Source of the DNA: an uncultured Marmoricola sp.
GTDB lineage: Bacteria; Actinomycetota; Actinomycetes; Propionibacteriales; Nocardioidaceae
Direction: 5' to 3'
Assembly (NCBI RefSeq): GCF_943913695.1
Contig: NZ_CALTZE010000134.1
Coordinates: 1-9,780 of the forward strand
DNA length: 9,780 bases
Below the pieces are notes generated by a model. It had not been told where the DNA came from. It ran no database searches and saw only the letters and a list, made by a program, of their open reading frames with translations. The position numbers and the translations under genes are program-made. Shown here piece after piece: positions 1 through 7,160 of the stretch. Each line of letters begins with the position of its first letter. Within the stretch, counting starts at the first letter, position 1.

Positions 1-107
1 CCCTCGACGCGCACCAGCAGCAGGACGAGCTGGACGAGCTGGACGAGCCCGACGACCTCGAGCACACCGCCCCGCTGACCCCGACCACGAAGGACGACGA
101 CCGATGA
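1..107 (+). CDS. 3' end of an upstream gene, acidic C-terminal tail (partial)
   Basis: An open frame enters from the left edge (first full codon at position 3) and stops at TGA 105-107. About 34 residues are visible. They are rich in Asp, Glu and Gln, with a short DEL-DEL-DE repeat encoded by a 9-bp direct repeat (GACGAGCTG, 24-41), and end in KDDDR. Nearly every third base is G or C, as in the real genes here. The stop overlaps the next ATG as ATGA, the usual sign of translational coupling. No domain is visible, so function cannot be assigned. Since the next gene is a small PspC protein, a larger PspC-domain or related envelope protein is a reasonable guess, but only a guess. Confidence 0.6.
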   Translation, partial: LDAHQQQDELDELDEPDDLEHTAPLTPTTKDDDR

Positions 108-361
108 GCGACCCCCAGCAGCACCCCGACCAGCCCCAGCACCCGGGCGCGATGCCGCCCCCGCCGGCCCCGAGCGGGCCGTCGTACAAGCGCCTGGTGC
201 GCACCGACGGCCCGGTCAGCGGCGTGTGCGGCGGGCTTGCGGCCTACGTCGGCATCGACCCGACGATCGTGCGGGTCATCGCCGCCGTGGCGATGATCTT
301 CACCTTCCCCCTGGGCCCGCTGGCCTACGTCGTGCTCTGGGCCGTGATGCCGCGCTCCTGA
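104..361 (+). CDS. Small PspC-domain membrane protein
   Basis: An 85-residue protein. Residues 1-27 are a Pro/Gln-rich, probably disordered cytoplasmic segment. Residues about 28-84 form a PspC domain: a basic start (YKRLVR), the family hallmark VSGVCGGLAAYVGIDPTIVR, then a hydrophobic stretch of roughly 25 residues ending YVVLWAVMP. PspC domains belong to the phage-shock/envelope-stress family and sit in the inner membrane. In actinobacteria they often occur as small stand-alone proteins or as modules of sensor kinases. The ATG overlaps the upstream stop (ATGA), and GAAGGA at 89-94 can serve as ribosome binding site, so the gene is probably the last of an operon entering from the left. It ends directly against the convergent MerR gene with no base between the stops. 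Domain call is firm; physiological role is inferred. Confidence 0.88.
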   Translation: MSDPQQHPDQPQHPGAMPPPPAPSGPSYKRLVRTDGPVSGVCGGLAAYVGIDPTIVRVIAAVAMIFTFPLGPLAYVVLWAVMPRS

Positions 362-1081
362 TCAGCGCTCGCGCGCCAGGGAGCGGGTGATCACCTCGTT
401 GGCCGCGCGCTGGAAGCCGGCGACGACCGCCCCGAGGGTGAGCTGCCGCAGCCGGGAGAGGGTCTGCTCGAAGGCGACCTTGTCGGTCTCGGAGGCCGGC
501 CGGCCACGGAACGGCTTGAGCACCCGCTCGCGCATGATGACGGTGAGCTCGTCGGCCAGCGACTCCATGTGGCGGTCGATCGCGCGCGCGGCCTCCTCCA
601 TCGAGTCGAAGGGGATGTCGAGCGCGGTCATCTGCAGGGCGACCTCGAAGGCAGGCAGTGGCCAGAAGCGCTCCCCCTCCCGGCGCACGGCCGAGATCCG
701 CTCGAGCCGGTCGAGCTCCTCGTCGTCGAGCACGCGGCCGGCGCGCTTGGAGAGCTGCCTGCGGGTCAGCGGCTCGCGACTGTCGCCTCCCCACGAGGTG
801 AGCATCGCCCGCTGCAGTGCGAGGTCCTCGACGTCGGCGTCCTCGGGCAGCCGCCGCAGGTAGGTCTCGATGGCCGAGAGCGTGAAGCCGTGCTCCTGCA
901 GCGCGCGGATCAGGTCGAGCCGGGCGCGGTGAGCGGCGCCGTAGTAGGCCAGCCGGCCGCGCCGCTCCGGGGGCGGCAGCAGCCCCAGCCCCGCGTAGTA
1001 GCGGGTGGTGCGCACGGTGAGACCGGTCGCGGCGGCGAGCTCGTCGACGGTGTAGAGCTGCTCGCTCTGAGCCTGGCTCAC
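362..1081 (-). CDS. MerR-family transcriptional regulator
   Basis: A 239-residue cytoplasmic DNA-binding protein. Residues 10 to about 75 form a MerR winged helix-turn-helix (YTVDELAAATGLTVRTTRYY, then the wing GLLPPPERRGRLAYY and helix LIRALQEHGFTLSAIE). Residues about 104-167 (LTRRQLSKRAG, later DDEELDRLERI, then FEVALQMTALDIPFDSMEEA) look like a second, degenerate winged-helix unit, followed by an alpha-helical C-terminal region. No Cys or His metal-binding cluster is seen, so a metal sensor is unlikely. I chose the GTG at 1081 because GGGAGG (minus strand, 1087-1092) lies five bases upstream. An in-frame ATG at 1120 would add 13 residues but has no Shine-Dalgarno sequence and would place an operator-like palindrome inside the gene. 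It is divergent from an acyl-CoA dehydrogenase, a common arrangement for regulators of acyl-CoA catabolism. Family is certain; ligand and targets are not. Confidence 0.88.
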   Translation of the reverse strand: MSQAQSEQLYTVDELAAATGLTVRTTRYYAGLGLLPPPERRGRLAYYGAAHRARLDLIRALQEHGFTLSAIETYLRRLPEDADVEDLALQRAMLTSWGGDSREPLTRRQLSKRAGRVLDDEELDRLERISAVRREGERFWPLPAFEVALQMTALDIPFDSMEEAARAIDRHMESLADELTVIMRERVLKPFRGRPASETDKVAFEQTLSRLRQLTLGAVVAGFQRAANEVITRSLARER

Positions 1082-1106
1082 GACGACCTCCCGGGTCTCA
1101 GCGATC

Positions 1107-1117
1107 ACTGTCACAGT
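1107..1117. promoter_or_regulatory. Operator-like palindrome upstream of the MerR gene
   Basis: ACTG-TCA-CAGT is a short inverted repeat whose CTGTCA half (1108-1113) matches the half-site of the two longer palindromes at 1161-1179 and 7138-7156. It lies about 26 bases upstream of the favoured GTG start of the MerR gene and just downstream of a possible -10 on the minus strand (GACTGT, 1127-1132). This position would suit autoregulation. It is a half-site plus a weak second arm, so support is modest. Confidence 0.35.
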
Positions 1118-1160
1118 CATGCTGGCACAGTCCGGCTGCCGCGCGTCGACACCTTGCTCG

Positions 1161-1179
1161 GTGACAGCTCTGCTGTCAC
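1161..1179. promoter_or_regulatory. Palindromic operator in the acyl-CoA dehydrogenase promoter region
   Basis: A perfect inverted repeat with 8-bp arms and a 3-bp centre, GTGACAGC-TCT-GCTGTCAC, sits in the divergent region between the MerR regulator and the acyl-CoA dehydrogenase. A near copy stands before the LLM oxidoreductase at 7138. A possible -35 (TTGCTC, 1154-1159) and -10 (CACAGT, 1177-1182) with 17-bp spacing would put the palindrome largely between the two elements, where MerR proteins classically bind. These promoter elements are weak. The palindrome itself is plain in the sequence; that the adjacent MerR protein binds it is inference. Confidence 0.62.
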
Positions 1180-1216
1180 AGTCGGGGTGTCAGCATCAGG
1201 CCACGAAGGGACCCCC

Positions 1217-2356
<1,140 letters not shown>

Positions 2357-2428
2357 GCACGCCGACCGCAACTCTGCCGGACGGCGTCGCTAGGCGTGCG
2401 CACACACGTGGGCTACTGTGACGGGACG

Positions 2429-2447
2429 CACCGCCGCTTTGGCGGTG
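2429..2447 (+). terminator. GC-rich hairpin between the dehydrogenase and sigma-factor genes
   Basis: CACCGCC-GCTTT-GGCGGTG forms a perfect 7-bp stem with a 5-base loop, 73 bases after the acyl-CoA dehydrogenase stop. There is no clean U-run behind it (GGTGTCTTGTTG follows), so it may be a weak terminator or a structured part of the sigma-factor leader. A weaker stem, ACGCCG/CGGCGT with a 17-base loop, lies closer to the stop at 2359-2387. The rest of the 186-base gap (2357-2542) holds only the ribosome-site hairpin listed separately. Confidence 0.4.
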
Positions 2448-2513
2448 GGTGTCTTGTTGAAGCCATCGACCTGATGCCTGGGTGCCGGTCCGTCCGGTCC
2501 CGCGGTCTCTCGG

Positions 2514-2534
2514 CCCTCTGCACAGAGGGGAGGA
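2514..2534 (+). promoter_or_regulatory. Ribosome binding site overlapped by a hairpin, sigma-factor leader
   Basis: A strong Shine-Dalgarno sequence, GGGGAGGA (2527-2534), lies eight bases before ATG 2543 and decides this start. Its left half is paired in a perfect inverted repeat, CCCTCTG-CA-CAGAGGG (2514-2529), leaving GAGGA exposed. The two-base loop is sterically tight, so the real hairpin would lose its top pairs. It could modulate translation or, read as DNA, be a protein-binding palindrome. Confidence 0.5.
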
Positions 2535-2542
2535 CGAGCTTC

Positions 2543-3448
2543 ATGACCACCACGCAGCCTCAACCGAGCGCCGACGAGCAGGTCGTCCGCGCCGCCCTCG
2601 ACCCCACCAGCGCCCCCGTCACCACGGCCGCGCCCACCGCCACTCCCGTCACCGTGAGCGCCGTACGCCGCTCGACCACGGCCGGCCAGGCGCGCAGCGA
2701 GCGCACCCGCGAGCTGTTCACCCTCGCCCTGGAGACCGACTGCGAGGAGCGTCGCCACGAGCTCCACGACGAGGTCATCGTGATGCACCTCGACCTGGCC
2801 CACTCCGAGGCCCGGCGCTACCGCTCCCGCGGGGTGCCGCTCGACGACCTGCGCCAGGTCGCCGCGCTCGCCCTGACCAAGGCCACCAACGGCTACGACG
2901 TCACGAGCGGCCACGACTTCCTCTCCTACGCCGTGCCCACCATCCGCGGCGAGCTGCGCAAGCACTTCCGCGACCACGGCTGGATGGTGCGCCCGCCGCG
3001 CCGCATCCAGGAGCTGCAGGCGCGCATCAACCACGCCGACGGCGAGCTCAGCAACTCCCTGGGCCGGGCCCCGCTCCCGCAGGAGATCGCGGCCCACCTC
3101 CAGGAGCCGCTCACCTCGGTGATCGAGGCGCTCGCCAGCGACGGGTGCTTCGTGCCGGCCTCGCTCGACCACCCCGCCGGCGGCGGCGACGGCTCCAGCA
3201 CGCTGGGCGACCTGCTGCCGCTCGACGACGACGAGCACCGCGCCTCCGAGGCGCGGCTGCTGCTGCGGCCCGTGCTGGGCCACCTCTCCGACCGTGACCG
3301 CGACATCCTCTCGATGCGCTTCCACGAGGGGCTGACCCAGCGCGAGATCGCGGCCCGCATCGGGGTCACGCAGATGCAGGTCTCCCGGCTGCTCAGCCGC
3401 ATCCTCGGACAGCTGCGCGACGACGTCGGCGAGGTCGACGGCTCCTGA
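2543..3448 (+). CDS. RNA polymerase sigma factor, SigB/SigF family
   Basis: A 301-residue alternative sigma factor of the group 3 SigB/SigF type (general stress, envelope or developmental control in actinobacteria). Residues 1 to about 50 are a Thr/Pro/Ala-rich, probably disordered extension. Region 2 spans about 76-155: LDLAHSEARRYRSRG, the core-binding segment DDLRQVAALALTKATNGYD, then the -10-recognition helix around TIRGELRKHFRDHGWMVRPPR. Region 3 spans about 156-205. Region 4 spans about 238-298, with the -35-recognising helix-turn-helix LTQREIAARIGVTQMQVSRL. All regions are present, so this is not an ECF factor. ATG 2543 is chosen for its strong ribosome site; the frame is open back to GTG 2396, but that stretch reads as non-coding. 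SigB/SigF factors usually sit beside an RsbW-type anti-sigma kinase gene; none is adjacent here. It converges on the phosphodiesterase gene. Confidence 0.93.
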   Translation: MTTTQPQPSADEQVVRAALDPTSAPVTTAAPTATPVTVSAVRRSTTAGQARSERTRELFTLALETDCEERRHELHDEVIVMHLDLAHSEARRYRSRGVPLDDLRQVAALALTKATNGYDVTSGHDFLSYAVPTIRGELRKHFRDHGWMVRPPRRIQELQARINHADGELSNSLGRAPLPQEIAAHLQEPLTSVIEALASDGCFVPASLDHPAGGGDGSSTLGDLLPLDDDEHRASEARLLLRPVLGHLSDRDRDILSMRFHEGLTQREIAARIGVTQMQVSRLLSRILGQLRDDVGEVDGS

Positions 3449-3454
3449 GCCGTC

Positions 3455-3475
3455 CGCGGGTCTAGGAGGCCCGCG
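3455..3475. terminator. Possible bidirectional terminator hairpin
   Basis: CGCGGG (3455-3460) and CCCGCG (3470-3475) form a 6-bp all-GC stem around a 9-base loop. It lies seven bases after the sigma-factor stop, and the stop of the convergent phosphodiesterase (TAG on the minus strand, 3462-3464) falls in the loop. The two genes are only 13 bases apart, so a symmetric hairpin could serve both. No U-run is present on either side, so termination is likely to be imperfect. Confidence 0.45.
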
Positions 3476-4355
3476 TGGTCCAGCCCGCGGCGAGGCGCGC
3501 CTCGACCGCCCCTCCCGGGTCGTCGGTGAGCACGCCGTCGACCCCGTGCGCCAGCAGCGTGCCGAGCACGTCCTCGTCCTCGGGTCGCAGCGTCCACACC
3601 AGCACGTCCAGGCCCGCGGCCCGGGCCCGCTCCACGGCGCCCCCGGCGACCAGGCGGCGGTGCAGCCCGACGGCGTCGGCGTAGCTCGCCGTACGCCGCA
3701 GCGCGCGCGGCCGCGTGGCCCGCTGACCCGCCCTGTCGTCGTCGAGGAGCTGCACCAGCTCGACGTCGACCTCGGCACGGAGGCGCCGCAGCACCCGCTC
3801 GTCGAAGGACATCACGCTCACGGGCGAGAGCGCGGAGGCCAGCCCGCGCGCACGGAGCAGGTCGACGAGCGGTCGGTGCAGCGGCAGGCCCAGCTCCTCG
3901 AAGACCTCCGCGTGCTTGAGCTCGACGTGCACCCCGAGGCTGCGACCCAGACGCGCACCCTCCTCCTCGCGCAGGTCCAGCAGCTCCTCGAGGGTGAGCA
4001 GGCCCAGGTGCCCGTCGAAGCGGGCGCTCCCCGGCCGCCGCTGCGGCCAGCGCTCACGGGCGCGCAGCACCCGCAGCTCGGCGAGGTCCAGGTCCTGCAC
4101 GAACCAGCCCGAGACCGGCTTGCCGTCGACGAAGCGCAGGCGTCGCCTGCTCGCGAGGTGAGGGTGCTCGGCGATGTCGGTGGTCCGGGAGAGCTCCAGG
4201 TCGTGGCGGCAGAGCAGCACTCCGTCGCGGGTGCTCACGACGTCGGGCTCCACCGAGTCGGCGCCGGCACGCCAGGCCGTGCGGTAGGCCGCCGCGGTGT
4301 GCTCCGGACGGTGGGCGCTCGCGCCGCGGTGCCCGATCACGAGGGGCGTCTGCAT
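3462..4355 (-). CDS. Glycerophosphodiester phosphodiesterase family protein
   Basis: A 297-residue TIM-barrel enzyme of the GDPD family, which hydrolyses glycerophosphodiesters (deacylated phospholipids) to glycerol-3-phosphate and an alcohol. The N-terminal active site is complete: GHRGASAHRPEHT (8-20, with H9 and R10), VEPD (E36 and D38, metal ligands) and CRHD (H51, the second catalytic His). Further strands carry VHVELKH (E145, K147) and WTLRPEDE (from 254), ending in the family-typical DGVLTDDP. There is no signal peptide, so it probably acts in the cytosol, unlike secreted GlpQ types. ATG 4355 starts directly at the first barrel strand. Upstream GTG/ATG options would run into the divergent YbaK-type gene. 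Family is secure; the exact diester substrate is not, and some family members act on other lipids. Confidence 0.9.
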   Translation of the reverse strand: MQTPLVIGHRGASAHRPEHTAAAYRTAWRAGADSVEPDVVSTRDGVLLCRHDLELSRTTDIAEHPHLASRRRLRFVDGKPVSGWFVQDLDLAELRVLRARERWPQRRPGSARFDGHLGLLTLEELLDLREEEGARLGRSLGVHVELKHAEVFEELGLPLHRPLVDLLRARGLASALSPVSVMSFDERVLRRLRAEVDVELVQLLDDDRAGQRATRPRALRRTASYADAVGLHRRLVAGGAVERARAAGLDVLVWTLRPEDEDVLGTLLAHGVDGVLTDDPGGAVEARLAAGWTTRAS

Positions 4356-4388
4356 GCCTCGAGGGTGCGCGCGGCGGGTGGTGCGGCG

Positions 4389-4423
4389 GTGACCTGCAGG
4401 TGACGTCGGCTTGAATTGTCGGC
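4389..4423 (+). promoter_or_regulatory. Candidate leaderless promoter and direct repeat before the YbaK-type gene
   Basis: In the 68-bp divergent gap, GTGACC (4389-4394) and TTGAAT (4411-4416) are separated by 16 bases. Each matches four of six positions of the -35/-10 consensus. The -10 ends seven bases before GTG 4424, so transcription would start at or next to the start codon, and no Shine-Dalgarno sequence is present. Overlapping the -35 are two direct GGTGAC copies (4388-4393 and 4399-4404, 11 bp apart) and the palindrome ACCTGCAGGT (4392-4401), which may be a regulator site. Confidence 0.4.
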
Positions 4424-4960
4424 GTGCACCCACTCGGCTCCCTCACCCTCGTCCCGGCCCTCGACCGCCCCGACCTGCTCGCCGCCCCGGTGCGCGAGGC
4501 GCTGGGCGCGTGGCCTCACGCCGACCAGGTCGGGGTCTGCGAGATCGACCCCGCGCTCGCCGACACCGCGGCCATGAGCGAGGCCTACGACCTCCCCCTG
4601 GACGACGGTGCCAACTGCGTCGTGGTCGCCGGGCGCCGCGGCGGCGAGGAGCGGCTGGCCGCCTGCATGGTGCGCGCCGACACCCGCGCCGACGTCAACG
4701 GCGTCGTACGCCGGCTGCTCGACGTGCGCAAGTGCTCCTTCCACGACCACGACCGTGCCGTGGCCGAGACCGGCATGGAGCACGGGGGCATCACCCCGAT
4801 CGGTCGGCCGCCGCTGTGGCGGCTGCTCGTCGACTCCCGGGTCGTGGAGATCGAGCGCGCGGTAGTGGGCAGTGGCCTGCGCACCTCCAAGCTGGTGCTG
4901 CCCGGACGGCTGCTGGCAGAGCTCCCCGGCGCCGAGGTGGTGACCGACCTGGCTCGATGA
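4424..4960 (+). CDS. YbaK/EbsC-family protein (aminoacyl-tRNA deacylase fold)
   Basis: A 178-residue cytosolic protein of the family that hydrolyses mischarged aminoacyl-tRNAs (for example Cys- or Ala-tRNAPro) in trans. Residues about 1-60 are the N-terminal part usual in actinobacterial members (LAAPVREALGAW, then VGVCEIDPALADTAAMSEAY). The editing domain follows: ANCVVVAGRRGGEERLAACMVRA (63-85), VRKCSF (101-106), then AETGMEHGGITPIGRP (114-129), the conserved glycine-rich segment of the pocket. Lys103 in VRKCSF is a candidate for the conserved substrate-binding lysine, though I cannot verify the alignment. The protein starts with GTG directly after a candidate promoter and lacks a Shine-Dalgarno sequence. 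It ends 18 bases before the MMPL gene, so the two may be cotranscribed. Amino-acid specificity cannot be read from the sequence. Confidence 0.88.
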   Translation: MHPLGSLTLVPALDRPDLLAAPVREALGAWPHADQVGVCEIDPALADTAAMSEAYDLPLDDGANCVVVAGRRGGEERLAACMVRADTRADVNGVVRRLLDVRKCSFHDHDRAVAETGMEHGGITPIGRPPLWRLLVDSRVVEIERAVVGSGLRTSKLVLPGRLLAELPGAEVVTDLAR

Positions 4961-4978
4961 GCCCGGACTGTCGGCGCC

Positions 4979-7135
4979 ATGCGCCAGACTGAGCCCGTGG
5001 CCGAGCATCGCACCCCGTCGCGACGCTGGCTGCTGCCCGTGGGGGTGCTGCTGCTCTGGCTGCTGGTCGGCGGCCCGCTCGGGAGCTTCGCCTCCCAGCT
5101 GAGCTCGGTGCAGGAGAACGACAACGCCGCCTTCCTGCCGCAGACCGCCGAGTCGACCCGGGCCCTGGAGCGGCTGGTCGAGTTCGCCGACGAGGAGACC
5201 ATCCCCGCCGTGGTCGTCGCCGAGCGCCCGGGCGGGTTGCAGCCCTCCGACCTCGAGGCGCTGGAGGCGTGGGGCCCCGCGATCCAGGAGGTGCCGGGCG
5301 TCGCCGACGACGGCGTGCGCGGCCCGATCACCAGCGACGACGGCACGGCCGCGCAGCTGGTGGTCACCCTTGACGCCCGCGACGGCGAGGCGATCATCGA
5401 AGCCGTCCAATACATCCGCGACGTCGTCGCCGACGCGCCCGCGGGGCTCGAGGTGCTGGTCGGCGGGCAGGGTGGCGTGCTCGGCGACTTCATCGACGCC
5501 TTCGGTGCGATCGACGGGCTCCTGCTGGGCGTGGCGCTCTCCGTCGTCCTGGTGATCCTGCTGATCGTCTACCGCAGCCCGATCCTGCCCTTCGTGGTGA
5601 TCCTCTCCGCGCTGCTCGCGCTCGGGGTCTCCTCGGCCGTCGTCTACGGCCTGGCCTCCTCCGACGTGCTCGACGTCAACGGCCAGAGCCAGGGCATCCT
5701 CTTCATCCTGGCCATCGGCGCCGCCGTCGACTACTCCCTGCTGCTGGTCTCGCGCTACCGCGAGGAGCTGCGCGACCACGAGTCCCCCTACGACGCGATG
5801 CGAGCCGCCTGGCGGGCCAGCTGGGAGCCGATCCTGGCCTCGGGCCTGACCGTCGTGCTCGGCCTGCTCTGCCTGCTGCTCTCCGACCTCTCCAGCCTGG
5901 CCGGTCTCGGCCCCGTCGGCGCGATCGGCGTGGCGGGTGCCGTGCTCGCGGCGCTGACGCTGCTCCCCGCCGCGCTCGTGCTGCTCGGCCGGGCCGCCTT
6001 CTGGCCCTTCCGGCCGACCTACGGCTCGGCGCACCGCGACGCCACGAGCCTGTGGGGCCGGCTGGCGCGGCTGATCGACCGGCGGGCCCGGCTGGTCGCG
6101 GTCGTCACCGGCCTGGTGCTGGCGGCCATGGCGGCCTTCGCCTTCACCCTCGACGAGGAGCAGGTGCCGCAGACCGAGATCTTCCTGACCGAGGTCGACT
6201 CCGTGCGCGCCCAGGAGGTGCTCGAGGCCCACTTCGAGTCCGACGACGCCAGCCCCGTGCAGATCGTCGTCCCCGAGGCCGAGCTCGGCGAGACGCTGCT
6301 CTTCCTCTCCCAGGCCGACGGGGTCGCGCGAGGCACCCCGGAGGCGCCGACGGTCTTCCCCATCCCCGCGTCGCTGGACGACCCGACGCAGCCCAAGATC
6401 GTCGACGGCTACGCCGCGGTCTTCGCCACCCTCGACGACCCGGCCGACTCCGCGGCGGCCTCGCAGACCGTGCGCGAGCTGCGCACCTCGCTGGCGCAGC
6501 TCGACCCCGACATCCTGGTGGGCGGCGCCGCCGCGATCGCCGTCGACTCGCGCGACACCACCCAGCGCGACCGCTCGCTGGTGATCCCGGCGATCCTGGT
6601 CGTGGTGCTGCTGGTGCTCATCGTGCTGCTGCGCGCGCTCGTCGCGCCGCTCGTCCTGATCGTGGCCAACGTGCTCTCCTTCGGCGCCACGATCGGCGTC
6701 GCCGCGCTGGTCTTCGACCACGTCCTCGACTACCCCGGCACCGACGCCGCGACCACGCTGATCGGCTTCGTCTTCCTCGTGGCGCTCGGCATCGACTACT
6801 CCATCTTCTTGATGACGCGGGTGCGCGAGGAGGCGATCCGGCAGGGCACCCACCCCGGCATCCTCAAGGGCCTCTCGGTCACCGGCGGCGTGATCACCTC
6901 GGCCGGCATCGTGCTGGCGGCGACCTTCGTCGCGCTCGGCGTGGTGCCGATCCTGTTCCTTGCCCAGATCGCCTTCATCGTCGCCTTCGGCGTGCTGCTC
7001 GACGCCCTGGTGGTGCGCTCGCTGCTGGTGCCGGCCGTGTGCCACGTCATCGGCCCCCGCATCTGGTGGCCCTCCCGGCTCGCGCGCGAGGGCGACCACG
7101 CCGACGCCGAGACCGAGGCCATGCTGCGCGCCTGA
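4979..7135 (+). CDS. MMPL/RND-family membrane transporter
   Basis: A 718-residue integral membrane protein built as two similar halves, as in MmpL transporters, which use proton motive force to export lipids or other hydrophobic molecules. Each half has one helix (about 17-37; 372-390), an extracytoplasmic domain (about 38-176; 391-530) and a cluster of about five helices. The proton-relay Asp-Tyr pairs appear in both: GAAVDYSLLLVSRYREE (247-263) and LGIDYSIFLMTRVREE (603-618). Proline and glycine motifs typical of the family follow (LPAALVLLGR; VPAVCHVIGPRIWWP). The length is near the lower end for the family, with no extra C-terminal domain. ATG 4979 is used; GTG 4997 is an alternative, and neither has a Shine-Dalgarno sequence. 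The preceding YbaK-type gene ends 18 bases upstream. Substrate unknown; no lipid-synthesis gene is adjacent. Confidence 0.92.
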   Translation: MRQTEPVAEHRTPSRRWLLPVGVLLLWLLVGGPLGSFASQLSSVQENDNAAFLPQTAESTRALERLVEFADEETIPAVVVAERPGGLQPSDLEALEAWGPAIQEVPGVADDGVRGPITSDDGTAAQLVVTLDARDGEAIIEAVQYIRDVVADAPAGLEVLVGGQGGVLGDFIDAFGAIDGLLLGVALSVVLVILLIVYRSPILPFVVILSALLALGVSSAVVYGLASSDVLDVNGQSQGILFILAIGAAVDYSLLLVSRYREELRDHESPYDAMRAAWRASWEPILASGLTVVLGLLCLLLSDLSSLAGLGPVGAIGVAGAVLAALTLLPAALVLLGRAAFWPFRPTYGSAHRDATSLWGRLARLIDRRARLVAVVTGLVLAAMAAFAFTLDEEQVPQTEIFLTEVDSVRAQEVLEAHFESDDASPVQIVVPEAELGETLLFLSQADGVARGTPEAPTVFPIPASLDDPTQPKIVDGYAAVFATLDDPADSAAASQTVRELRTSLAQLDPDILVGGAAAIAVDSRDTTQRDRSLVIPAILVVVLLVLIVLLRALVAPLVLIVANVLSFGATIGVAALVFDHVLDYPGTDAATTLIGFVFLVALGIDYSIFLMTRVREEAIRQGTHPGILKGLSVTGGVITSAGIVLAATFVALGVVPILFLAQIAFIVAFGVLLDALVVRSLLVPAVCHVIGPRIWWPSRLAREGDHADAETEAMLRA

Positions 7136-7137
7136 CG

Positions 7138-7156
7138 GTGACAGCACTACTGTCAG
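7138..7156 (+). promoter_or_regulatory. Palindromic operator and -10 before the LLM oxidoreductase
   Basis: TGACAG-CACTA-CTGTCA (7139-7155) has the same arms and spacing as the palindrome at 1162-1178, and 16 of the first 18 bases of the two sites agree. It starts three bases after the MMPL stop and ends a few bases before ATG 7161. The right arm contains TACTGT (7148-7153), a TANNNT -10 seven bases before the ATG, which suggests a leaderless transcript whose -10 would be covered by whatever binds the palindrome. I see no good -35. No Shine-Dalgarno sequence precedes the gene. Confidence 0.6.
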
Positions 7157-7160
7157 CGTC

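Noticed and set aside
24..47. Short GACGAGCTG tandem repeat as a regulatory or mobile repeat
   Set aside because: It lies inside coding sequence and simply encodes an acidic Asp-Glu-Leu tail.
569..1216. Upstream extension of the acyl-CoA dehydrogenase frame
   Set aside because: The frame is open back to 569 but runs opposite the MerR gene and through the divergent promoter region. The protein begins in the family-typical way at ATG 1217 with a good ribosome site.
2454..2485. A SigF-type autoregulatory promoter (GTTG and GGGTGC) upstream of the sigma-factor gene
   Set aside because: The spacing between the two elements is about 19-20 bases, longer than the usual 14-17, and both hexamers deviate from consensus.
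2396..2542. Longer form of the sigma factor starting at GTG 2396
   Set aside because: The extra 49 residues show no sigma-factor similarity, the stretch contains two hairpins, and it has non-coding composition. ATG 2543 has a strong Shine-Dalgarno sequence.
4356..4433. Longer N-terminus for the phosphodiesterase starting near 4433
   Set aside because: It would overlap the start of the divergent YbaK-type gene and its promoter, and would add a basic, low-complexity segment before the first barrel strand.
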